Origin: Mesorhizobium muleiense
Lineage (GTDB): Bacteria; Pseudomonadota; Alphaproteobacteria; Rhizobiales; Rhizobiaceae
Assembly: GCF_900099905.1 (NCBI RefSeq)
Contig: NZ_FNEE01000001.1
Coordinates: forward strand, 421,091-485,090
Reading direction: 5' to 3'
Length of the DNA stretch: 64,000 nucleotides
Positions 13,843 through 22,719 of the stretch are shown here, one piece after another. Under the pieces are notes generated by a model. The model did not search any database, was not told where the DNA came from, and saw nothing but the letters and a program-made list of their open reading frames with translations. A program made the translations under genes and the position numbers. Positions within the stretch are counted from its first letter, which is position 1, and every line of letters begins with the position of its first letter.

Positions 13843-14685
13843 GTGGCGCCAACCGAGATCATCGTCAGGCATGCGCTAACGCCGCGTGAGTTCTGGATTG
13901 GTCTTGGCCGTGCCTTTGCCGGAGCGTTGATCTTCGCCGCCCCGGTGCTGATGACCATGGAGGCCTGGGCGCTGGGCTTTCACCTTCACCCACTGCGGCT
14001 CGCCCTGTTCCTCGCTGTCACTTTGCCAATGCTGGTGCTGCTGCACAAGTACGGAGGCTTTCGCCACACGGTGGCGCTGCGCGACCGCATCGCCGATGCT
14101 TTTGTGGCGATACTTGTGGCCGCTGTGGCGGCTACGGCGGTGTTGTTTATTTTCGGCATCGTGACCGCCGAAATGCCGCTGCGGGAGGTGATTGGCAAAA
14201 TTGCGGTGCAGGTTGTCCCAGGCAGTCTCGGGGCATCCTTGGCACGCGCTCAGCTCGGCCCGAGTTTGTTGGAGGAGGAGGACATTCCCGAGCCCGGCTA
14301 CACCGGAGAGCTGTTCCTGATGGTGGTCGGAGCGCTGTTTCTATCGGTGAACATCGCACCAACGGAAGAGGTCGTCCTCATCGCCTACAAGATGGAGCCC
14401 TGGCAGGAAATCGCCCTGGTGGTGGTCACCCTCGCTCTCATGCACGCCTTCGTCTATGAGTTCGAATTCCGCGGCTCGCACAGTCCCGAGCCAGGCGCTG
14501 GATTCGTCAGCATCTTCTTTCGCTATGCGATCGTCGGCTATGTCCTGGTGATGCTTGTGAACCTCTACATCTTGTGGACCTTCGGCAGGACCGATGGCGC
14601 CGGCTTTTCGGAGACACTCAGTGCAGTCGTGGTTCTATCGTTTCCTGGCGCGCTCGGGGCGGCGGTTGCGAGGCTCATTCTGTGA
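13843..14685 (+). CDS. TIGR02587 family integral membrane protein (DUF2391)
   Basis: A 280-residue multi-spanning membrane protein with about seven hydrophobic segments, including residues near 22-45, 50-67, 87-106 and 165-180 and a C-terminal pair. It matches the TIGR02587/DUF2391 family, whose members are found with a TIGR02588 protein in rhizobia and cyanobacteria and whose function is unknown. The conserved loop NIAPTEEVVLIAYKM is visible near residue 170. The GTG start at 13843 is supported by GAGGAG just upstream. Its stop overlaps the start of the partner gene, so the two are translated together. Confidence 0.85.
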   Translation: MAPTEIIVRHALTPREFWIGLGRAFAGALIFAAPVLMTMEAWALGFHLHPLRLALFLAVTLPMLVLLHKYGGFRHTVALRDRIADAFVAILVAAVAATAVLFIFGIVTAEMPLREVIGKIAVQVVPGSLGASLARAQLGPSLLEEEDIPEPGYTGELFLMVVGALFLSVNIAPTEEVVLIAYKMEPWQEIALVVVTLALMHAFVYEFEFRGSHSPEPGAGFVSIFFRYAIVGYVLVMLVNLYILWTFGRTDGAGFSETLSAVVVLSFPGALGAAVARLIL

Positions 14686-15122
14686 CAAGGAACCCCGCAA
14701 AAGGCGACAAGCAACAGCAGTCCGATAACAAAGCAAAGACACGCAAACCCGGGACTTCGGTCACGGAGTGGGTCGTGGCGGGCATAAGCTCCGTAGTCCT
14801 GCTTGCCGTGCTCGGTTATCTTGTCGTCGATGGCGTGAGCACGCGCGATGGGACCGCCCGGATCGTTGTGGTGCCGCTCGCGGTCGCGGTCACCGAGGGG
14901 GGCTACGTGGTCGAGTTCGCCGCTGCAAACAGGGCGGGGAAATCAGTTGCTGCTGTCGAGATCAAAGGTGAGCTCCGCAACGGCGATGAGGTCGTCGAGG
15001 ATAGCAGCGCTACGCTCGACTATGTCCCACAGAATTCCCAACGGAAGGGCGCGTTGATCTTTCGTCGCGATCCCGAGGCCTATGACCTGCGCCTCTTTGC
15101 CATTGGATATAGTGAACCCTGA
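14682..15122 (+). CDS. TIGR02588 family protein, partner of TIGR02587
   Basis: A 146-residue protein: a short basic N-terminus, one membrane segment (about residues 29-48, VVAGISSVVLLAVLGYLVVD) and an extracytoplasmic domain ending in IFRRDPEAYDLRLFAIGYSEP-like sequence. This is the TIGR02588 layout. It starts with GTG overlapping the TGA of the upstream gene (GTGA), the usual arrangement of this two-gene unit. The soluble domain looks like a beta-sandwich exposed outside the membrane. The function is unknown. Confidence 0.82.
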   Translation: MTRNPAKGDKQQQSDNKAKTRKPGTSVTEWVVAGISSVVLLAVLGYLVVDGVSTRDGTARIVVVPLAVAVTEGGYVVEFAAANRAGKSVAAVEIKGELRNGDEVVEDSSATLDYVPQNSQRKGALIFRRDPEAYDLRLFAIGYSEP

Positions 15123-15284
15123 CCAGTCAAAACGCCATGGATGAAAGGGAACTCGGCGTGGATGACGCGGTCAACCGGCCACTGCTTCGCCCTGCTGTAA
15201 AAGCGACATAGCTGCAGAGAACCAACACGGCCGGTGCCTCCGAGAATGATGTGCGTGGGCGATCCTTTCGCACCCTATTCCTCT

Positions 15285-16997
15285 CTATTCCTCCGGGGCG
15301 GTGGCAGGAGCCGTATAACGGCGACGCACCGCATCCAGAACGTGCTTGCGGCTTTCCTGCGCCGAGAGCATTTCGTCCTTTTCCGCCTCGGCGGTCTCGC
15401 GCGCCAGATCCTTGTCCCTGATCTGTCGGCGAAACCATTCGGAATAGTCGCCGGCGCGCAGGTGATGCTCCCAGGTTCTGTCGTCGATGCCCTCGGCAAT
15501 CTGAGCGAAGATCATCAGGTTGTGGGCCCGGAGGTTCATCGCGTTGTCGGGACCTCTGAAATAGAAGCTGCCGGCCTCGTCGAGTTGACCTTCTGCATAT
15601 TTGCGGCTGTGACGCTTGAGCGACTGGCGCGGCTCGATCGCTTTGACCATGGCAATTTTCTTGCGGGCTTGCGGCCGCCAGAACAGCACGCGCTCGCCTT
15701 TTGGCGAGGGAATATCCTTTGGCGGCTTGGTGTCCGTCTCCTGACAAAAGGCCTTGATGACATTCTTGGCCTTGGGACCGAGCGCAATGACGGCAGTGAC
15801 CAGACGCAGGGCGTCGGTCGAGATCGCTTCCGGATGAACGGTGATCAGGACAGTGCCCGGCAATTCCAACGATAGGATGGCGCGCGTGTCGTCGCGCCTC
15901 TTGGGCAGAAGATGATGCGCCTCGTCGATGACCAGCCAATGCGGCCTCGCCGTGCGGTAGCGGAAATTGCCAAGACCGGGGAGCAGCTCGGCAAAGAAGC
16001 CTGGCCGCTCATTGACCCGCAACGCCAGCCCGTTGACGACCACATTGGTGTCGGGCTTTTCGATCAGGTCGAGCACTTGTGCCTTTGTCGGTTCGCTTGA
16101 GGCATCGCCTACCCGGACGGCGCCTTCGAGGCCATCATAGTCGCCTTCCGGATCGAAAACGCAGAATTGAAATCCGTTCTCGACGAAGCGTTCCGTCAGC
16201 GCGGTGGCCAAGGTGGATTTGCCGATGCCGGAGCTTCCGGCGATCAGGACCGTGTCGGTCGGCGTCAGATAGACTTCGTCGCCGCCGACCGAACCGAGAA
16301 GGATGCCGTCACGGCCTTTCCGGACAAATTCCCGATCACGCTTTACCAGCTTTTCGATCAGTTCCTCGACGCCCTTTCCACGTGCGCCGCGCGTTACAAG
16401 ATCCGCTGTATCCTTGACCGCCGCAAGAGCGTTCTCGACAGCGACGCTGCAGCCGCAGGCCCGCAGGAACGCATGATCGTTTTCAGCATCGCCAATACCG
16501 ACCACATTGTGTGGCGACAGCTTGAGGTCCTCAAGTGCGGCTGCCAGCCCGGCTGCCTTGTTGATGCCGGTGGGCAGCACCATCACCGCGCCCTTGTTGA
16601 AGATGATTTCCAGCTCCAGCCCGAGTTCCTTGATGACCTCAAGAATTGTTGCCTGGTGTGGTTCCCAGGTCGCGACGATCGACCGTCCAACTGAAAGCGG
16701 CTTGACGCCGCGTTTCTTCAAACTGGCGACAAATTTCGGCGCCGGCGCCGGTGAGATCGCACGTTCTTCCTCGCTGGCAGGCGTGTAGATCAACGCCCCA
16801 TTTTCGGCGACGACCTTGTCGAACACGCCGAGTTCGGGAAAAACCCGCTTGAGGTCGGGCAGTTCGCGGCCAGTGACGAGGATGAGCTTGCGGCCACTTT
16901 TCTTGAACCGTTCGAGGGCTGCAAGCGTCTTTTCGACTACGATCCCATCGTGCGCCAGCGTGCCGTCATAGTCCGTCGCCAAGGCAATGAAATACAT
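15285..16997 (-). CDS. Fusion of a HAD-IIB phosphatase and a DUF87/HerA-like ATPase
   Basis: A 570-residue two-domain protein. Residues 1-220 form a Cof/sucrose-phosphatase-type HAD domain with nucleophile motif TDYDGTLA (D9, D11), VTGRE, a C2 cap region and GIGDAENDHAF (D170, D174). Residues about 235-470 form a P-loop ATPase with Walker A AGSSGIGKST (253-262), FDPEGDY and Walker B HWLVIDEAHH (353-362), closest in style to DUF87/HerA-like ATPases. The last 100 residues are charged and helical (AGSFYFRGPDNAMNLRAHNL). Both active sites look intact. The HAD half may act on sugar phosphates; the combined role is unknown. It stands alone between TIGR02588 and an SDR gene. Confidence 0.85.
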   Translation of the reverse strand: MYFIALATDYDGTLAHDGIVVEKTLAALERFKKSGRKLILVTGRELPDLKRVFPELGVFDKVVAENGALIYTPASEEERAISPAPAPKFVASLKKRGVKPLSVGRSIVATWEPHQATILEVIKELGLELEIIFNKGAVMVLPTGINKAAGLAAALEDLKLSPHNVVGIGDAENDHAFLRACGCSVAVENALAAVKDTADLVTRGARGKGVEELIEKLVKRDREFVRKGRDGILLGSVGGDEVYLTPTDTVLIAGSSGIGKSTLATALTERFVENGFQFCVFDPEGDYDGLEGAVRVGDASSEPTKAQVLDLIEKPDTNVVVNGLALRVNERPGFFAELLPGLGNFRYRTARPHWLVIDEAHHLLPKRRDDTRAILSLELPGTVLITVHPEAISTDALRLVTAVIALGPKAKNVIKAFCQETDTKPPKDIPSPKGERVLFWRPQARKKIAMVKAIEPRQSLKRHSRKYAEGQLDEAGSFYFRGPDNAMNLRAHNLMIFAQIAEGIDDRTWEHHLRAGDYSEWFRRQIRDKDLARETAEAEKDEMLSAQESRKHVLDAVRRRYTAPATAPEE

Positions 16998-17085
16998 CTA
17001 TCGACCATTTCATATCTGAGACCGCCGCTACCACCGCCACAGGCGAGAGGTCCACGACGATCGAGGCAGGGCGGGCGACACGTTC

Positions 17086-18059
17086 TCAGTAGCCGCCGAT
17101 GATCGGCAATATCTCGCCGGTGATGTAGCTTGAACAATGCGGCGAGGCGAGGAACACATAGGCGGGCGCAATCTCCTCCGGTTGCGCCGGCCGTTTCATC
17201 GGTGTGTCTGCGCCAAATCTCGAAACGTCGCGCCGGCTTGCTTGTCCGACGGGTTGAGCGGCGTCCACACCGGGCCTGGCGCCACGCAGTTCACCCGAAT
17301 TCCCTTTTCGATGAGGTTGCCGGACAGTGCGCGCGTGAAGGCATGAATGCCGCCCTTGGTCATCGAATAGTCGACCAGCTGCTTCGAGCCCTCGATGCCG
17401 GTTATGGAGCCGCTGTTGATGATCGCCGAACCAGGCTTCATATGCGGAACGGCCTCCTGCGCCATGTGGAAATAGCCGTAGAGGTTGGTCTTCAGCGTCG
17501 TGTCGAAATGCTCCTCGGTCAGCTCACTGAAGTCGCTGGAATGGACCTGGAAAGCGGCGTTGTTGACCAGCACGTCGATCCGGCCAAATTCCTTCACCAC
17601 CTTAGTCACAGCCTTGTGGCAGTGGTCGCGTTCGCTGACGTCGGCCTTGACCAGCGTGCAGCGCCGGCCCTCGGCTTCGACGGCCCTCTTCGTTTCTTCA
17701 GCATCCTTGTCCTCGCACAGATAGACGATCGCCACATCGGCGCCTTCGCGCGCATAGAGCACGGCCACGGCTCGGCCGATGCCGGAATCGCCGCCGGTGA
17801 TGACGGCCACTTTGCCGTCCAGCTTTTTTGATCCGATATAGAATGGCGCGTCGTAAAGCGGCGCCGGCTCAATCGCCCATTCGTGCCCCGGCTTCGGCTG
17901 GTGCTGCTCGGGAAAGGGCGGCTCGGGATATTTGCGTGCCCCGGCCTGCATGGCGCGTTGTTGCTTGCCGTTGCCCTTCGCTTTGTCCTTGGCGTCGATG
18001 CCGCGCTGGATGTGGCGTTGCTTGGCGGCCTCGCCGGCGATTTCCGATTTCATATGCAT
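17086..18059 (-). pseudogene. Short-chain dehydrogenase/reductase (YghA/general stress type) with a late frameshift
   Basis: An NAD(P)-dependent SDR of the group with a long N-terminal extension (EPPFPEQHQPKPGHEWAIEP), common among stress-induced oxidoreductases. The cofactor motif VITGGDSGIGRAVA, NNAAFQ and the catalytic DYSMTKGG (Tyr and Lys) are intact in the first frame. After NPSDKQAG the frame shifts near 17220-17230. The usual C-terminus then continues in another frame as SRFGADTPMKRPAQPEEIAP and ends SSYITGEILPIIGGY at 17086. Two extra bases (GCGC) or one missing base explain it. The ATG at 18059 follows AAGGAGG. It is probably inactive unless the shift is a sequencing error, since the substrate-loop end is lost. 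Confidence 0.75.
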
Positions 18060-18340
18060 GGCTGCCTCCTTGGCTTGGAGAAGGGACAACGCATGTCCGG
18101 CGAAAAAGTTTACGCGACGGCGTCATTCCTTCGGCAACGAATCCAAACGCCAGGAAATCGACGGCATGTATTGCGCAACTGGCAACGAATGACGCGGCCG
18201 GACGTTTGGGCACAAGCGGTGTCCGAGAACCTGAAGGCGCGCGCTGGCCAAGCAGAAGGTATTCCGAGGCTGGTGACCTGACGATTTCCCGCTTCTCGGC
18301 CGTACAGGCGATTTTCTGGATCGCGCCAAGGGAGAGGAAA

Positions 18341-19873
18341 ATGGCTGAAGATCATGCCAAACCAACCGGGCCGGATCTGGTCGAGGGTATCGCGTTATCC
18401 GACCTTGCCGATGGCGGAAAGCTCCTCGGCCATTGCGGCCATGAGCCGGTGCTGCTGGTGCGCCGCGGGGCCGAGATCTTCGCCATCGGCGCGACATGCA
18501 CACATTATGGCGGGCCGCTCGTCGACGGTCTTGTGGCGGAAGACACCGTCCGGTGTCCCTGGCATCACGCGTGTTTTGATTTGCGTACAGGCGAGGCCTT
18601 GCGCGCCCCTGCTTTCAGTCCACTCGTGTGCTGGTCGGTGGAACAACGCGATGATCGGATAGTCGTGGGCGAGAAGCGCAAGCGGACGGTGTCCAAGCCG
18701 CGCCCTGGCGGCTCCAGCCAGGCTCCCGAAAAAATTGTCATTGTCGGTGGCGGCGCCGCAAGTTTCGCGGCGGCAGAAACACTGCGGCGCGAACATTATC
18801 AAGGCAGCATTGTCATGCTCAGCAACGACGAAGCGCCGCCGGTTGATCGGCCCAATCTTTCCAAGGACTACCTCGCCGGCAAAGCACCGGAGGATTGGAT
18901 TCCGCTGCGCCGAGAAAGCTTCTATTCGAAGAACGGCATCGACCTGCGCCTCAATGCGGATGTCGCCAGCATCGATACGCGTTCTGGCGAGGTTGTGCTC
19001 GCGGACGGGGCCCGGACTGCCTACGACAGGCTACTCCTGGCGACCGGAGCTGAACCGGTTCGCCTGACCATACAAGGCGCCGACCAGCCACATGTTCACA
19101 CGCTGCGCTCGTTCGCAGACTGCAAGGCGATCATCGAGCGAGCCACGACTGCGCGCCGCGCCGTCGTGCTTGGCGCCAGTTTCATTGGCCTGGAGGTTGC
19201 CGCGGCGCTGCGGTCGCGCTCGATCGAAGTTCATGTTGTGGCGCCGGAAAAACGGCCCATGGAACGGATCATGGGTCCGCAAATGGCCGACTTCATCCGC
19301 GCCCTGCATGAGGAGAATGGTGTCGTATTCCATCTCGAGGACACTGCGAGCAGCATCGACGCCAGCGAGGTGAAACTCAGCGGTGGCGATATTTTGGCGG
19401 CGGATCTCGTCGTCGCCGGCATCGGCGTGCGACCGCGGACAGGGCTTGCCGAAACGGCGGGGCTCACCCTTGACCGCGGTGTCGTCGTAAACGCCTTTTT
19501 GGAGACGAGCGCACCAGGCATCTTCGCGGCCGGCGACATTGCGCGGTGGCCGGATCCTCACAGTGGCGAGAACATTCGGGTCGAGCATTGGGTGGTTGCC
19601 GAGCGGCAGGGGCAAACCGCGGCCCTCAACATGCTCGGCCATCGCCAGAAATTCGTCGCCGTGCCGTTCTTCTGGAGCCAGCACTACCATGTTCCCATCA
19701 ACTATGTCGGCCATGCCGTGCAATGGGACGAGATCGCGATCGATGGCGACATCGTTGCCAGGGATTGCCTGCTCCGCTTCAAGCGCGAAGGGCGCACGCT
19801 GGCTGTCGCTTCGATCTTCCGCGACATCGAAAGTCTGGGGGCCGAGGTGGAAATGGAGCGCCAGACGACCTAG
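18341..19873 (+). CDS. Rieske-type ferredoxin fused to FAD-dependent NAD(P)H reductase
   Basis: A 510-residue protein with an N-terminal Rieske [2Fe-2S] domain and a C-terminal pyridine nucleotide-disulphide oxidoreductase of the ferredoxin reductase/AIFL type. The cluster ligands are C53 and H55 in CTHYGGPL and C72 and H75 in CPWHHACFD. The FAD motif VIVGGGAAS lies near 133-141, the NAD motif VVLGASFIGLEVA near 280, and the second FAD motif GIFAAGDIA near 400. It probably passes electrons from NAD(P)H through FAD to the Rieske centre or another acceptor. The ATG at 18341 has GGAGAGG upstream. It may belong to the stress cluster around it. Confidence 0.88.
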   Translation: MAEDHAKPTGPDLVEGIALSDLADGGKLLGHCGHEPVLLVRRGAEIFAIGATCTHYGGPLVDGLVAEDTVRCPWHHACFDLRTGEALRAPAFSPLVCWSVEQRDDRIVVGEKRKRTVSKPRPGGSSQAPEKIVIVGGGAASFAAAETLRREHYQGSIVMLSNDEAPPVDRPNLSKDYLAGKAPEDWIPLRRESFYSKNGIDLRLNADVASIDTRSGEVVLADGARTAYDRLLLATGAEPVRLTIQGADQPHVHTLRSFADCKAIIERATTARRAVVLGASFIGLEVAAALRSRSIEVHVVAPEKRPMERIMGPQMADFIRALHEENGVVFHLEDTASSIDASEVKLSGGDILAADLVVAGIGVRPRTGLAETAGLTLDRGVVVNAFLETSAPGIFAAGDIARWPDPHSGENIRVEHWVVAERQGQTAALNMLGHRQKFVAVPFFWSQHYHVPINYVGHAVQWDEIAIDGDIVARDCLLRFKREGRTLAVASIFRDIESLGAEVEMERQTT

Positions 19874-19912
19874 CCCGGATATCTCGAGCGAAGCGCACGC
19901 TGTGCGGCCGGT

Positions 19913-20683
19913 TCACTCCCGGCGCGCAAGGATCCAGTCGGTCGCCGCCGCGAGATCGGCGACGGTTGCGGTCGGGCGCGGATCAAACCGTTTCTCGTCG
20001 CCGTGCCGGTATTTGCCGGTCCTCACCAGCAATGCGCCCGACAGTCCGGCGCTTAGCGCGCCAGCTATGTCGGCCTCGGCGTCGTCGCCGACCATGATCG
20101 CCTGGTCTGGCGGACAGTCCATGCTTGCCAGCGCCGACAGAAAGAATTCCGACGACGGCTTGCCGAGAACGGTTGCGCGTTTCAGCGAGGCAAATTCCAA
20201 TGCCGCGACGAATGGCCCGGCATCGAGGCTGAGCTCGCCGTCGGCATCCCGAAACGTCCGGTTGGTGGCAAGGGCCAGCAATTCGGCCCCGGCGCTCAGC
20301 TCGCGGAACGCGTCATTCAACGCCGCATAGGTGAAGGCGTCTCCGGCATCGCCGACGATGACGGCGCGCTTGTCGCGATCCGGCAGTTCGCAAAAGTCCG
20401 GCGCAAGGCCGGGGTGAATCAGCAAATATGGCGCTCGGCCATTGCGAAGCAGCCAATCGCGTGCAGCGTGCGCCGGGGTGAAAACATCTGCCCTGGTAAC
20501 GGTGAGTCCCATCGCCTGCAGACGTTCGAGAACGCTCTGTTTCGACGAGCGCGTGGTATTGCTTATGAAGCGTATGGCCAAGCCGGCCTGGCGCAAACGC
20601 GTGACGGCGTCGATCCCGCCTGGTATGGCGGTCTCGCCATCATAGATGACGCCTGCGAGGTCCAGCAGTACACCTCTTGTCAT
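19913..20683 (-). CDS. HAD-IIA hydrolase, LHPP/TIGR01458 type
   Basis: A 256-residue HAD-superfamily phosphatase of subfamily IIA. Motif I is LLDLAGVIYDG: D8 is present but the usual second Asp is Ala, and the related LHPP group has Ser there. Motif II is FISNTTRSSK, the cap is followed by VLGKPSSEFFLSAL (motif III Lys), and motif IV is MVGDDAEADIAGA. This fits the TIGR01458/LHPP group, whose members act on small phosphorylated compounds such as pyrophospholysine or phosphohistidine; the substrate here is not certain. It is convergent with the Rieske-FAD reductase gene. Confidence 0.8.
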   Translation of the reverse strand: MTRGVLLDLAGVIYDGETAIPGGIDAVTRLRQAGLAIRFISNTTRSSKQSVLERLQAMGLTVTRADVFTPAHAARDWLLRNGRAPYLLIHPGLAPDFCELPDRDKRAVIVGDAGDAFTYAALNDAFRELSAGAELLALATNRTFRDADGELSLDAGPFVAALEFASLKRATVLGKPSSEFFLSALASMDCPPDQAIMVGDDAEADIAGALSAGLSGALLVRTGKYRHGDEKRFDPRPTATVADLAAATDWILARRE

Positions 20684-20780
20684 CGGTCCAGCATGACCAC
20701 GAGTCTGTCAGGCGTCAAATCCGGAACAGGCCATGGTTGTTCCCCTTGGATCAGGGGGCAGGCACATGCGATAGCCGAGG

Positions 20781-21734
20781 TCACTGCCACCATTCGGGAA
20801 AGGTCATGCGTGCGGCCTCGGCCAGCGTCGCGATCGCCTCGTCGGGGACCGAGCTGTAAGGCCAGAGCAGTCGCGGGCCAAGCGGCGCCCAGCCGCCGGC
20901 CGCCGCCATCGCTTTGTCGAGCGCCGCATCGCTGACGTCATAGCGAGCGCGAAAGGGCAGTACGTGGGTGGCGAGAAAGGCCTGGATGCGCGTCTCGACC
21001 TCGGCAGCGGCCGCCACGTCGGTGCGGATCGTCTGCCACCACATTACCGCGCCCTTGGGGCTAAGACAGGCGACGTTGGAGTAGCTGCCATGCGCTCCCT
21101 GGGCAAATCCCGTCGCCAGCGTATGGCCGGGCACGAAGACCGAAAATCCCGGCAGTTCGCGGCGCATGTCGGCGTACCAACCGGCGTCGCCGCCCGGCAA
21201 TTTGGCGCCGACCAGCGACGGCACCGCTGCACGCAGCCTGGCGATGCCTTCGAGCGTCAGGCGGCGCTTGGCATGCGGTGGATTGTAGAGCACCAGCGGC
21301 ATGTCGGGCGCGGTCTCGCACAGGCCGCCGACGAAGCGCATGACCTCGCCGTCGCTGGGCGGCCACCAGTCGGGCAAGGTGAATTGCACCGCGGCCGGAC
21401 GAATCGCCGACACCCGCATCAGCCGCTCGCGTGCGACGCGCGGATTGGACTGGCTGATGCCGATCTGGAAGGGCAGGCGCGCGCGGCCGGCAATCGCGGC
21501 CACCAGGGCGCAAAGCCGGTCGAACTCGGGCTCGGTCTGGCAGTGGAATTCGCAGGCCGTGCCGTTGGAATAGATGCCGTCGACGCCTGATGCGCAGAGC
21601 CGGGCGATCGTTTCCTCCGTCGCTTCCCAGTCGATTGCCCCGCGATCGTCGATGGCCAGCATCACCGCGCCCCAGACGCCGCGCGGCGCGTCTGCGGGCA
21701 AGTGGCTCGGGTGATCGTCGAGCTCAGGGCGCAC
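20781..21734 (-). CDS. DHDPS/NAL family aldolase or dehydratase (last gene of the Gfo/Idh operon)
   Basis: A 317-residue TIM-barrel protein of the dihydrodipicolinate synthase/N-acetylneuraminate lyase family. The catalytic Tyr is in PLVLYNPPHAKR and the Schiff-base Lys in LVGAKLPGGDAGW. The usual Thr-rich motif is replaced by GIYSNGTACEFH, so it is not a canonical DapA. A GTG start at 21734 overlaps the upstream oxidoreductase gene by 11 bases and gives MRPELDDHPSHLPADAPRGV, a family-like N-terminus. Being cotranscribed with two Gfo/Idh enzymes, it probably cleaves or dehydrates a sugar-acid-like intermediate in a catabolic pathway. The true substrate is unknown. Confidence 0.82.
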   Translation of the reverse strand: MRPELDDHPSHLPADAPRGVWGAVMLAIDDRGAIDWEATEETIARLCASGVDGIYSNGTACEFHCQTEPEFDRLCALVAAIAGRARLPFQIGISQSNPRVARERLMRVSAIRPAAVQFTLPDWWPPSDGEVMRFVGGLCETAPDMPLVLYNPPHAKRRLTLEGIARLRAAVPSLVGAKLPGGDAGWYADMRRELPGFSVFVPGHTLATGFAQGAHGSYSNVACLSPKGAVMWWQTIRTDVAAAAEVETRIQAFLATHVLPFRARYDVSDAALDKAMAAAGGWAPLGPRLLWPYSSVPDEAIATLAEAARMTFPEWWQ

Positions 21735-22719
21735 CGGCGATCTCGTGCTCGCGGCGCGTTTCGTTCGACGCAAAGGCGGCCTCGATGATGCCGATGATCT
21801 TGCGGCCATAGGCGCCGTCGACCGGCACCGGCTTGTCGTCGGCAATGGCATCGCGCATCGCGCTCCATTCGCGCACCAGCGCGGCATGCATCCAGTTCGG
21901 CTCGAACGAGCCGGGCAGGTCGGTCCAGGCCGTGTCGCGGCCAAGCATCGTGCCGCGGTCCATGTCGATGCGCAGCGTTGCCTGCTCGCAGACCAGGTCC
22001 ATGGCGTAGCCGGCCGCCCCATTGCGATAGCCGACGCTCTGCACCTGGCCGAGCCCGCCGCCGGCGAAGCGCAGTCCGAGCAGGGCGGTGTCGTCGGCTT
22101 CCTGGTCATGGGACATGGCGCCAAGCATGGCGCTCACCGACACGACATCGTCATCCATGAGCCAGACCAGGCGGTCGAGCGCATGGATGCCGGCCGTCAA
22201 CAGCATGCCGCCGCCGGTGACCTTGCGCAGATGCCAGTCGCTGCGATTGTGCTCCATCCACAGCTTGATGATCCAGCTCGACCCGACGAGCGGCCGGCCG
22301 AGCGTTCCTTGCTCAACCATTTGCCTGGCCGCCATGCAAGGCAGCGCGAAATGCATGAGATGGGCGACCATCAGCTTGACGCCAGCGGCGGCCACGGCGG
22401 CGTTGATCGCATCGCAGGCCGCCGCCGTCGGCGCCATCGGTTTTTCCAGCATGACGTGCTTGCCGGCGTTTGCCGCGCCGATGGCCATTTCAGCATGAAG
22501 ATGGTGGGGACTGGCGATGAGGACTGCCTCGACTTCCTTGTCGTCGAGCAGCTTGCGCCAGTCGGTGTAGCCGCGACCACCATGTTCGCTGGTGAAGGCG
22601 GCCAGGGCATCGTTGTTCCCGCGGCACGATGCGACGAGATGCAGGCCCTGCAACTGCTTGATTGCCCTTGCATGGGCGGCGCCGAAATCGCCCGCTCCGA
22701 TAATACCTATTCCAATCAT
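21724..22719 (-). CDS. Gfo/Idh/MocA family oxidoreductase (second of tandem pair)
   Basis: A 331-residue NAD(P)-dependent oxidoreductase. The Rossmann motif GIGIIGAGDFGAAHA is at the N-terminus, the conserved EKP motif is in VMLEKPMAP (about residue 92), and the C-terminal domain begins near 125 with GGGMLLTAGIHALD, where the His and Asp fit the catalytic Asp-x3-His-like region. The family reduces or oxidises sugars, inositols and derivatives. The start overlaps the upstream paralogue by four bases (ATGA). It is likely part of a three-gene catabolic operon controlled by the divergent FadR-type regulator. Confidence 0.87.
   Translation of the reverse strand: MIGIGIIGAGDFGAAHARAIKQLQGLHLVASCRGNNDALAAFTSEHGGRGYTDWRKLLDDKEVEAVLIASPHHLHAEMAIGAANAGKHVMLEKPMAPTAAACDAINAAVAAAGVKLMVAHLMHFALPCMAARQMVEQGTLGRPLVGSSWIIKLWMEHNRSDWHLRKVTGGGMLLTAGIHALDRLVWLMDDDVVSVSAMLGAMSHDQEADDTALLGLRFAGGGLGQVQSVGYRNGAAGYAMDLVCEQATLRIDMDRGTMLGRDTAWTDLPGSFEPNWMHAALVREWSAMRDAIADDKPVPVDGAYGRKIIGIIEAAFASNETRREHEIAGAP

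Noticed and set aside
18060-18340. Possible EcfG-type promoters between the SDR and Rieske-FAD genes (TAAAC or CAAAC with CGTT)
   Set aside because: Two mismatches in the -35 element; not better than chance in this sequence.
20781-21734. Naming the DHDPS-like gene dapA
   Set aside because: The Thr-Thr motif of lysine-pathway DapA is missing, and the gene is embedded in a catabolic operon.
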